From the NCBI RefSeq assembly GCF_027244095.1, contig NC_069657.1, positions 147,928,857 through 147,992,856 on the forward strand: a stretch of DNA of 64,000 bases, given 5' to 3'. The notes below the pieces were generated by a model. It worked only from the letters and a program-made list of their open reading frames with translations, did no database searches and was not told where the DNA came from. The stretch is from Hemicordylus capensis. Lineage: Eukaryota > Chordata > Lepidosauria > Squamata > Cordylidae. Below are positions 1 to 9,373 of this stretch, one piece after another. The position numbers and the translations under genes are program-made. How positions within the stretch are numbered: the first letter of the stretch is position 1; the number at the start of each line of letters is the position of its first letter.

Positions 1-200
1 TGATGAGCCTGCAAGGGAGTTCTTAGAAGTTGAATTGTTGAACTGTGCTCAGTGGAAGGCCAGGTGCCTAGAATGATTAGACCTTGGCTACTAGCCAATG
101 GCTAGTGCTTGTTGATGCAGGGAGAAGTTGAAAGGAGAACTGAGGGATTGTTTAGCATCATTGTTTAGCACTGCTGCATCTAGTTCCCAGGGCTCTGGAG

Positions 201-644
201 TAGGGATGGGCATGGAACCGGGTGGGGGGGGGGTAGGACTTCAAGAGCGGGGGAGGGTGAACTTGCCCCTCCCCTGCCTATCTCCCACCAGCGCTGGAGT
301 TGTGTAAAATCCTTTGAGGTGGCAGTGTACCTCCCTGCCACCCTTTCTGCTTCTTTGGCTGGAAGTAATGGGTGTGTGTGTGCACTGTCAGATGGGCACA
401 CGATCACAGCATGTGCGTGCCCAGTACTTCCGGCAGAAGGGGTGGCAGGGAGGTACGCTGCCGCCCCGAGGGATTTTACACAACTCCAGAGCTGGGGGGT
501 AGGGAGTGAGAGGAGGGGTAAGTGCACCCTCCCCCGCCCTTAAAGTCCTACCCCATACTCCTGCTGAATGTTTGAACTGGCCAGTGTTCGAACCTGTTTG
601 GAGTCCCATAAAAGGGCCTCCGAACAGGTTTGTGCACATCCCTA
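201..644. mobile_element. Foldback hAT-type MITE, perfect 8-bp TSD
   Basis: The element begins TAGGGATGGGCATGG and ends GTGCACATCCCTA. It is flanked on both sides by CTCTGGAG (193-200 and 645-652), a perfect 8-bp target-site duplication typical of hAT elements. The two halves are long imperfect inverted repeats, so short open frames inside are mirror artefacts. The same family recurs at 19876, 21844 and 41189. Confidence 0.85.
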
Positions 645-773
645 CTCTGGAGCACCGCACCCACGGCTGTGGGCTCTTCATTTGCTGTTTCACCCAGAGG
701 ACCTTTGCACCTTGCCCTTATGCACACCGATGAAGGTAGGGATGCACTCACTAATACATAATGGAGGGGGGGG

Positions 774-1140
774 GGTCATTCACGCTACCAAAACTGGGTA
801 GGACAAGTGTTGTACCTAGGTTTGGGAGCTGTGTATACTCCCAATTTTTGACTGTGTGGGAGCAAACAACTAGGTAAGAGAAGGGAGAAGTGATTGTGGG
901 GGATCAAGGTAGGAGAAAAACCTGGATAGGACAGCTTTTCCTCCTACCTTGCTCAAATGCTGGGTAAGACAGTGCTGTCCTACCCAGCTCCTTTCGCTGC
1001 CTTTCTGCCACACAGTCACTTTTCCCTCCTTCTACCTAGTTGTTTGCTCCCACACAACCGAAAATTGGGAGCACACACAGCTCCCAAACCTGAGTAGGAC
1101 ACTTGTCCTACCCAGTTTTCATCCATTGTGTGAATGACCT
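774..1140. mobile_element. Long-palindrome MITE, GGTCATTCA family
   Basis: The ends are GGTCATTCAC and GTGTGAATGACC, and almost the whole length folds back on itself with repeated blocks such as CTACCCAG, CTCCTACCTTGCT and GGGAGCACAC. No coding capacity. A second copy lies at 33149-33432. Confidence 0.8.
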
Positions 1141-1146
1141 CAGAGT

Positions 1147-3720
1147 CAATTGCTTCCCTCCATGACCACACCCAGTTCCAGACTCTCTCAGTGGAGACTG
1201 CTGGACTTGGGAGACTAGAAAGAATCTTGCTTCAGCTATGAACTCACTTGGGCTGATCTCCATTGTTTAGCTTCCTTCCCTTTTTGTGAAAAGGGATGAT
1301 AGTGACCTATTTCAAAGGCTGTTGTAACAACAAGGTAAAAACTGTGAACCAGTCTTTGCACTTTAAAGAGTTCTAAATACATTACAGTTAATAAGAAGAA
1401 AATATCTTGGTTTATCTCAGCTCTGTGCATCTGGTCTAGACTGCTCTTGAACATGGAGGTTCTACACCAGAGCTCAACTGCCAGTGACTATGGAAGCTTC
1501 AGCTGGCCATACTTAAGAAATGAAGCCTCCATATTCACAATAATAGTTTGTTGGCACTGGGTGGGAATGGGATTTATTGAGATTTCCTTTGTGCACCTCT
1601 TTGGCGCTTTCTGGAAGCATGTGGCTGAGCACTGTGAGAAAGAGCATGCTGGGCTGGAACACACATGCCTTTTCCAGCAGCATTTTGCTAACTGATACCG
1701 CAGTTCTATGTGCCACAAGTCAGCCATGCTGGGGATGGGTAATGGCAGTTACTCCCCGCTTCTGCCAGGTTCGTCCAGGAAGCCAACCAGCTTTCTTCTG
1801 TTCTCTCAAGCTGCAATTGGCGGGGTGGGGTGGGGGCAGATGCCCGCCAAGCCTGGGAGGGGCAGGGATGGTGAATTCCCAGCCCATCATTGAGAACTGC
1901 AGCCATCAGCACTGAAAACCAGACCAACAAATGTCCCCAAACACCGACAGCATCTATGAGGCAATGCCCCTTTGAGAGGCAAAACCCAACACTGAAAAGT
2001 AAGATATCAAACTGTGAGCACGGATTCCAATTTGTGTTCATTGCAAAAAAAAGAGAGGATGTTTTAGTCAAACCTATACAGGACTCCTCTTCTGTTCAAA
2101 TCCCAAAGCTGTCGGCGGCAGCTAGCATTGCACAGCACCGATGCAGCCTCTGAGCATAGAAGGAGCAAGGATAACTGACCCCCCACACACACACATCAAT
2201 CGCGGCAAACAGAGCCAAAGGCGTTTGCTCTCCCTGCTGTATAATCTGTGGAACTGCCGAGACAAATGTGATCATAATAAGCGAAGACCAAAAGCGGACA
2301 TGTAACGGAGTGAAAACATATGAAATGGGGAGAAAAATGGCATCACACACAAATTCCAGAGGCAAAACCAAGGGCCAAAATCAAGAGGAGATTGCGCCCT
2401 TGCGCAAGAAATGGAGCAATATATATTTTTTAAATGTAGCCTTACATATCCACACCATATGCTTGCTGGTAAATGATTCAGTTCAATGGGCTTCCTTGCA
2501 GTAAACAAATGGGATTGCACTGAAGTAAACGATTCAGTTCAATGGACTTCCTCTTAAGTGACCATTCTCTCTCTCTGTCCTGGACTGATCCGTTGCCTTG
2601 TAGTAAACAAATGGGATTGCACTGAAGTGAATGATTTCGTTCAATGGGGAAGCGCAGCTCCTTCTGTTGTGCTTGTTCTGATTGTGCAAGCAATGAAATG
2701 GGGCAGAAATAAATCTGTCTGTCTGTCTATCTATGAGGCCCTTACATATCAGCAGATCTTTGATCTGCCAAATGATCCAGCCAATCCGCAGCGCAACAAA
2801 AAAGGAGGAAACATGAACGTGTCTGAAAAGACTAAAGCAAATGCAATTGAAATCAAAAGCCGAAAGCATATGAATCAGATTGCACCTTTGTACAAAAACA
2901 TGGGTGGAAATCTTTTTTAAAAAATATTTATTTTAAATTTTATTGAGTGTCCAGAGATTATCTCTTCATTCCATGTAGAATCTGTGCTACTCCCATTAAA
3001 TACCCATCCCTTCTCAGACCTCATTTATTCTATCTTGAAAAACTTGTGGAGCAAATCATGCAATGAAGAAAGGTGTAGATGGATCATAGTGCAATTTGAG
3101 GTAGGTGATGATTTATGGAGAGTTGGCTTCCAAAGGCATGCCTCCCTCTCCTACACCTGTGCCACCAAAACCAGTTTTATCACTATTGTTATATTCTCTG
3201 CCCCACCCCATCTAAAAAAAAAAAAAATTAAGTAAGAGTTTACTGCTGTTCATGTTTATTCAAATATAAGCATCACTGCTGCCAATGAGGCTTCTTCCCA
3301 AGATGGTGGGTGGGGGGCAGGACCATGAGTTCTGAGGAAACATAGGGCTGTCAATAAAAAGTTATTTCCATACCAAGTGCTCTGATCTCAAGGATTTAAA
3401 TGGCAGAAAGTCAAGCCTCAAAACTTTAAAGTGTGTGTAGAATTTTCTTGAAATTTGAGGGCATTATGGCCTCAGAAGGTTCTATCATGCATACAAGTTT
3501 CATCCCATTCTGCAAAGAAATGAACATGTTATGGGATGAGGTGACCCTGAAGGATTATCTTCACATAAATCCCCACACCTGACTGACAGAAATTTTGGAG
3601 GTATAATGCTCTCAGAAGGGGAGCAATTTTCACCGCAGTCTGACAATACATTTTTAAAAGTATAGGCATTTTAGTGGTTTCTTATTATACTCCAGATAAT
3701 TGTTTTACCTCTATTATGAC
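1147..3720. other. Intergenic, no gene; tandem-like repeat at 2460-2660
   Basis: No exon or known element was recognised. Between 2460 and 2660 the motif TTCAATGGGCTTCC with ACAAATGGGATTGCACTG recurs two to three times, and related blocks appear inverted at 38780-38935. The 2160-2900 stretch may be part of an unclassified transposon. 2930-3720 shows nothing distinctive. Confidence 0.4.
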
Positions 3721-3724
3721 TGTA

Positions 3725-3964
3725 AAGGTAACGTGTGCCATCAAGTCAGTGTCAACTCCTGGCGACCACAGAGCCCTGTGTTTTTTCTTACGTAGAGTAC
3801 AGGAGGGGTTTACCATTGCCTCCTCCTGTACAGTATGAAATGATGCCTTTCAGCATCTTCCTATATCGCTGCTGCCCGATATAGGTGTTTCCCATAGTCT
3901 GGGAAACATACCAGTGGGGATTCGAACCAGCAACCTCATGCTTGCTAGGCCAGTAACAGCCACC
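3725..3964 (-). repeat. tRNA-derived SINE, minus orientation
   Basis: This copy reads from GTGCCATCAAGTCA to GCAACCTCATGCTTGCTAGG and is the reverse complement of the SINE family whose head has RNA polymerase III A- and B-box motifs (B box GGTTCGAATC). It abuts a second copy in the opposite sense, forming an inverted repeat. Confidence 0.75.
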
Positions 3965-4195
3965 TAATGGCGCAGCGGGGAAATGCTTGATTAACTAGCA
4001 GAAGGTTTCTGGTTCGAATCGCTGCTTGTACTATATCAGGCAGCAGCAAAATAGGAAGATGCTGAAAGGCATCATCTCATACTGCATGGGAGGAGGCAAT
4101 GGTAAACCTCTCCTGTATTCTACCAAAAGAAAACCACAGGGCTCTGTGGGCACCAGGAGTCGAAATCGACTTGATAGCACATTTTACTTTTAATA
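3965..4195 (+). repeat. tRNA-derived SINE, plus orientation
   Basis: It starts TGGCGCAGCGGGG (A-box-like), has GGTTCGAATC (B box), and ends with GTCGAAATCGACTTGATAGC. It mirrors the copy at 3725-3964. The same family occurs at 23514 (minus) and 47434 (plus). Confidence 0.8.
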
Positions 4196-4261
4196 TAACA
4201 CTCATTCTCTTCTTGCAGTGATTGAAAGAGTGCAGGATTGAGGAAGTGAGAGAGCAGGAGC

Positions 4262-4572
4262 AACACTGGTCTTGTGGTAGCAAGCATGAATTGTCTCTTT
4301 GCTAAGCAGGATCTGCCCTGGTTTGCATTTGAATGGGAGACTACATATGGGCATTGTAAGGTATTCCCCCTTAGGAGAGAGGGCCGCTCTGGGAAGAGCA
4401 CCTGCATGCTTGCATGTAGAAGGTTTCAAGTTCCCTCCCTGGCATCTCCAGATGGCTGAGAGAGACTCCTACCTGTAACTTTGGAAAAGTTGCTGTCAGT
4501 CTGTGTAGATAATACTGAGCTAGATGGACCAATGGTTTGAATTGATGTATAGCAGCTTCCTATGTTCCTAAG
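4262..4572 (+). repeat. SINE with 5S rRNA-like head
   Basis: The head has GCTAAGCAGGATC and GAATGGGAGAC, resembling the internal promoter boxes of vertebrate 5S rRNA. The body ends in the shared tail GAGCTAGATGGACCAATGG and CAGCTTCCTATGTTCC. SINEs with a 5S-type head are, to my knowledge, known from lizards. Confidence 0.8.
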
Positions 4573-4836
4573 AGTGGCAATTTAACAAAAATTTAAGAAT
4601 AAAAAGGCAGAAATTGCCTCTCAACAACAAAATATATGGCTGCTAACTCAGAAGTAAGATCTACTATAGGACTTACTCCCAGGAACATATGCATAGGGTT
4701 CCAACAAAGTCATGAAAGGGGAATGAACCAAGGGATATCTGGAAATGATTGATCACTAATTGATCATCAGCAACAATGCAAAGAGAACAAAGCCAGGGAA
4801 TACTTAAAACCACATCAAATGTTTATTTCATTCCAA

Positions 4837-5138
4837 GGGCTCTTCCAGACAGTGATATATTCCAACTTGAGTGCAAATTGTGATGAAAAATAAAACAGGA
4901 AATCCATACCACATACAAGGATGTCATGTAATATTTTTAGCGTCATCTGCTGACAATCTGTGGCAATTTGCGAAATGACTGTGGCATTTTCCAAGTTAAA
5001 AGAAAATGAGTTTGAAAAGACATGATAGTGTCACAGTGGACTGAATATCACACGATGCCCTTGTATGTGGTGTGAGTGTCCTATTTTAAATTGTAATTTG
5101 TACTCAGGTTGGAATATACCAACATGTGGAAGAGCCCC
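4837..5138. mobile_element. MITE with GGGCTCTTCCA termini
   Basis: The left end GGGCTCTTCCAGACAG and the reverse complement of the right end (GGGGCTCTTCCACATG) match and continue as arms containing TATATTCCAAC. No coding content and no clear target duplication. Confidence 0.65.
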
Positions 5139-5623
5139 AACCTTCACAGAAGTCTCAGCAAAAGGGGTAGAAAAATGCTCTGGACGTGCATGACAACAGA
5201 ATTTCAATTTAAAGACAGTCTTGGTGGGCACAGTGGGAAGGACAAGGGGAGGTACAGACAGCCAACATGCTGCCCCCTAGTGTGGGAGGAACAGAACAGC
5301 AGGAGGACACAAAAGACACGTGAGAAGAACTGCTGCATGTAGACTGCTGTTTCTCTTCCATGTGCAGGTCAATGCAAAGACCTACAGAAGGTCTCTGGAA
5401 GGGCCCCAAATGTTTAATGCAGAAAGTGACATTTGAGACTCTAGCAAGCAAGCCAGCCAGCCAGCCCGCCCAAAGTTGCTTGTTAGAGCTGCCAGTGTAT
5501 GCACATTTATCTATCGGGATTATTTATTTACATTTCTTTTTTTTTAATTACATTTAAAATTAGAGCTCCTTCAAGGAAAGGGGGAAGTGTTTAGGCCTTT
5601 TTCATTTAGAAAAATGATAATTA

Positions 5624-5966
5624 AGGGGCCGGGGCAGCCAAAGATATTGCAGTGCCTGAGGCAAGGCACCGAATGCTGCCTTGCCCCACACTCCTTTCAA
5701 AAGCAACCCTTGCAAGCTCTAAAAGTGGCATGGGGGGTGGGGCAGGGAGGAGGGAAGGTTCCCAGCAGCCTCCTCTTCTCTCCTCATGCATCTAGCAAGC
5801 TTTGCATGAGGGGAAGTGCTCCTTGCAAGGGTCAGATTGGCCCCAGAGCTGCTCTGATGGTGGCGGCAGCAGCAGGGGACCTCTTGCCACCCGGCTGGTG
5901 CCCCCCAAATCTGCCACTTGAGCTGCCTGCCTCACCTTGCCTCATGCAAGGGCCGCCCCAGTTGAG
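5624..5966 (-). mobile_element. MITE, GGGCGGCCCTT family
   Basis: The right-hand end, read on the minus strand, is GGGGCGGCCCTTGCATGAGG, followed by CAAGGTGAGGCAGG. The same block opens the copy at 12968. It is G+C rich, so long chance open frames cross it. Confidence 0.55.
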
Positions 5967-6001
5967 AGAGGATATGCTGGAGAGTGATAAAATTACTACT
6001 C

Positions 6002-6372
6002 ATGGGGCTTGTTCTCCCAACCTGCTGAGTAGGAGGAGCATCCAGTTGGGCTCCAAGCCCCAAGTGTGCACTCCCAAGAAACAGTCACATGCCAGCAAAA
6101 GACAAGGGAGTAGGAGAGGGACATGCTCGCCGTGACCTGTGCTAGTGATCTGGGTATGATGGTGGTGGACAACCCACATTGTGTGCCTAGCACTGTATCA
6201 AGGGTGGAGGAAAAGCATGCCTTGCACTGTCCTCCCCCGACCAAGGCTCACCTTCCTCCTCCCTCCGTTTTTGCCAACATACCACTGTTTCTGGGGAGTG
6301 CATGTGGGGCTTGCAGCCTGGCTGGATGCAGCTCCTACCCAGCTGTCAGATGGAAGAATAAGCCCACAGTAG
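6002..6372. mobile_element. Foldback element with 85-bp arms
   Basis: The arms at about 6002-6088 (GGGGCTTGTTCTCCCA, AGGAGCATCCAG, AAGTGTGCACTCCC) and about 6286-6370 (GGGGAGTGCATGTGGGGCTT, GGATGCAGCTCCTACCCAG) are inverted copies. The loop is about 200 bp. Unclassified, no gene. Confidence 0.55.
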
Positions 6373-6472
6373 GAAGAAAGTGGGTAGAGAGAACATTTTC
6401 TCCCTCTCCAACACTACACCCTGAGGTCATCCAAGGAACCTGGCTGGCAGGAGATTCAGGACAGGTGAGAGT

Positions 6473-7708
6473 CAGGCGCGTAACAACGATCGGGCAAGGG
6501 GAGACAGTTGTCTGGGGGCCCCACTGCCTGGAGGGCCCCCCCAGAGGCACCTCACGTGACTCCCCATTGCCCCCTGCCCAGCCCCAAGGCCCCTCAGCCA
6601 CTTGCCCTGTTCGCCGTCTCTCCTGCTTGTTCTGCTGGCCCGCAATCCAGGCAGCAGGCAAGCTGCCAAGAGCTCCTTTTCTCCCGCCTCTCAGCTGATT
6701 GGCGGGTGGGCGGGGCTTCCACGGAGGTCTGGTGTAGGCCTCTGTGAAGCCTGAACTCCAGTAGGGCCCAAGCCAGCCAGGAAGGAGGAGGCAGCCAGAG
6801 AGGCCTCCACTGTTCTCTGCAGCAGAAGACCCCCTGCTGCCAGGTAGAGTGTGAACTCCTTTTTGTGGTTACCTCCCCCCACCCCCAGGATATATAGGCA
6901 TCTGCTTGCCATAGGGCTTTGATATGGGGGGGTGGGAGGGACTGAGAAGTCTCTGAATATTTATTTTTAAACAGCTTGGAAAATTTGCTAACTTAAAAAA
7001 AACTATCTAAAAAGTCCTATAAGTGGCTTGTTTCATGGCAGAAAAATACAAAAACTTCTGGAAGAAACAGTATTATATTTATTTTATTCATTCATTCATT
7101 CATTCATCTATAAATGCACTTATGTTCAAGTTGTTTTGCAACCCAGAAGGTGTGAGTGTGAAGCATGTCTTGTGCTTTTATTTTATTTTTCTTGTGTGTG
7201 AACTGCTCCCAAATAACTTGCTCCCCAATAACTGCTCCCCAATAACTTCAGGGTAAATCTCGCCAACATGTGAATGCAGCACCTCTATTCCAGAGGAGAT
7301 GTGTGTTAAAGGGCTTTAAAAGCCTCCTGTGAAAAACCTCCTGGAATCGAACTTGACTGAATTTGTTCAGAATTCTGAGAAAACAAACATAGGCTCACCC
7401 TGCATGGTTGAAAGTCTCCTTTGCTAATCTGCAGCGAGGGGCCCATTTTAATAATTAGCGTTGCTAGTGTGTTCTAGGCATTAAAAGTTGCACAAATATA
7501 TAGTTAGTACTCAATGTATATCACTATATATTGTGACGTGTGCGTGTGTGTATTCAGTGAAATGTATTTCCAGGCAGCATACTTACTTTGGAATATCAGA
7601 CTTAAATCCTTGGGGGCCTGGGGTGTGTGGAGGCCCTGGACTTTGAGTGGGGGGGGGGGCATTTTAAAATCTCGTCTCTGGGCCCATTCCAACCTTGCTA
7701 CGCCCCTG
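6473..7708. mobile_element. Non-autonomous hAT element, perfect 8-bp TSD
   Basis: It starts CAGGCGCGTAAC and ends GCTACGCCCCTG, with GTGAGAGT directly on each side (6465-6472 and 7709-7716). The 8-bp duplication and CAG...CTG ends identify the hAT superfamily. No transposase frame is seen, and an ATTC microsatellite lies inside at 7083-7107. Confidence 0.85.
7083..7107 (+). repeat. (ATTC)n microsatellite
   Basis: About six ATTC units in a row, inside the hAT copy. Confidence 0.85.
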
Positions 7709-7716
7709 GTGAGAGT

Positions 7717-8083
7717 GCTCTTCACACAGTGCATATTTAATTTATGAATTTGCTTTTCAGAAAATGTGGCAAGGGTCACTAGTTCAGATGGGTTTTCGAG
7801 GAAATTTAGACACATTCATGGAGAAGTCTTATCAGTGCTCATGAAAGTTGTTTGTTGCTACCTCCAGGTTCAGAGACAGCAGGCCACTGAATACTGTTTG
7901 CCATGGTGGGGAGATTGCCTTTCTTTAAGCCCTATTTGTGGTCTTCTCAGAGGCATCCAAGTGGTCAGTGTGGGAAGCAGGATCCTGGACTAGATAGATT
8001 TTAGATTCAGCGGGATTATGTCCTATACCCCATGAACATGATGTGATCTACCTGGGAATAAACATGCATAGGATTGCCAGCAT
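7717..8083. other. Intergenic, nothing recognised
   Basis: No exon, repeat family or RNA gene could be supported here. Confidence 0.4.
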
Positions 8084-8295
8084 AGCCTAGTGGTTAGAGT
8101 GTTGGACTAGGACCGGGAAGACTTGAGTTTGAATCCCCACTCAACCATGAAACTCACTTGGTGACTCTGGACCAGTGATCTATCTCTCAGCCTCTACCTC
8201 ACAGGGTTGTTGTGAGGATAAAAATAAGCATGTATACTGCTCTGAGCTCTTCAGAGGAAGTGTGGGATATAAATGTAATAAATGAATAAAATTAA
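8084..8295 (+). repeat. Sauria-type tRNA SINE
   Basis: The head TAGTGGTTAGAGTGTTGGAC and GAGTTTGAATCCC give the A and B boxes. The body has CTCACAGGGTTGTTGTGAGG, and the end GGGATATAAATGTAATAAAT is the BovB-like tail. This family is characteristic of squamates and supports the host assignment. ATTGCCA near both ends may be the target duplication. Confidence 0.85.
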
Positions 8296-8678
8296 TTGCC
8301 ATTCCACTTTACCTTTTAATTGAACAGCTGTGGGAGTTCTAGAGAAAGGAAGTTCAGATTTCTTATCTTGTAATTGATATGAGGGAGGGGAAGTGCAGAG
8401 CATGGAGAAGCAGGACAGTCAGTTGTGGTGTGTGTTTATATGTAAGAAATAAGGAATTAGGCAGGGCACAAAAGTCCCTGCAAGAGCTGTCCCCTGAAAC
8501 TTGGTTACTGATGTTTTAGAACAGGCAGCTTGCAGAATTAATTACTTTGACTGTGATGGCTAGGAGGAAATGTGACCTCCCACCTCTAGAACGTACAGAT
8601 GAGATTCTGGGGGTTTCAGTGTCTGTGCCTGGAATTGCATGTAATACACACAAGACCCTTTGTGTAATCAACTTGAGT
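8296..8678. other. Region beyond SPEGNB 3' end, nothing recognised
   Basis: No exon or repeat was identified. It lies downstream of the SPEGNB poly(A) signal. Confidence 0.4.
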
Positions 8679-8684
8679 TTTATT
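8679..8684 (-). terminator. SPEGNB: SPEGNB poly(A) signal (AATAAA)
   Basis: A minus-strand AATAAA lies about 550 nt past the SPEGNB stop. A GT-rich stretch (TCTTGTGTGTATT) follows within 35 nt, the usual downstream element of a cleavage site. Confidence 0.6.
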
Positions 8685-9234
8685 GAGTTCATCTAGCAAG
8701 AAAACAGGCCCGGAGGAGGCTTCTGGGATGGCTCATGATCTCTGAAGTTCTGAGGAAAAGCTGCTGGTGCGTAGGGCCTTGGAAGCTCCTCCTGTGCCCC
8801 CCCCCCCACAGAGGCTTTTTCAGGAGCTGCTGCCATGGCACATGTAGGGCAAAGCCATTAGCTGGCCAGGTCATCATGACCTCATGGGCCCAATAAAATG
8901 ATTCAGCCCTGGGGCTGGGTGAGGAATCCTTGCCAGGCAGTTGGGGGCGGGCGGGGGGGGGGGGAACGGTGTACACCCAGCAAGTCAGAATTGTGTTGGT
9001 GAGATAACCCAAGGAGAGAATCAGCAAGGCTCTCAATTGCAACTGAGAGGGACAAAAGGCCGTGATAGCACCATGGAGGGTCTAGTTTGCTTTCCCCAGC
9101 TCTGAGGGCTGGTCAGTGCCATTCTCTATGCTCAGCCAGATCCCAGAGTTGGGCAACACAACCCCCTGGCTGGGCCATGCTAGGCGGGCACAGAGAGTTT
9201 CTTTGGGGGGGCTAGGCAGCTGGAGGGCAGGAGC

Positions 9235-9373
9235 TCAAACCACATCAAGGCGTGCAAAGGACTGGTCCATGCCCAGACTGTTCTCCACAAAGACCTCGTA
9301 CTTCCCAGCATCAGCCGGTGTCACCTTCTTGATGGTGAGAGTTGTTGAGTCACTGCCGATATTGTAGTACAGT
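9235..9373 (-). CDS. SPEGNB: SPEGNB coding exon 4 (second Ig, end) and stop
   Basis: 139 nt encode LYYNIGSDSTTLTIKKVTPA, DAGKYEVFVENSLGMDQSFA and RLDVV, then TGA at 9235-9237. The D-A-G-K-Y motif marks Ig strand F. Confidence 0.96.

Noticed and set aside
314-543. Several open frames on both strands at 180-750
   Set aside because: They fall inside a palindromic hAT element; the two arms give mirrored frames without any protein signature.
5587-6698. Long plus-strand open frames (182 and 191 codons)
   Set aside because: They cover G+C-rich MITE and foldback sequence; composition is repetitive and no protein family is recognisable.
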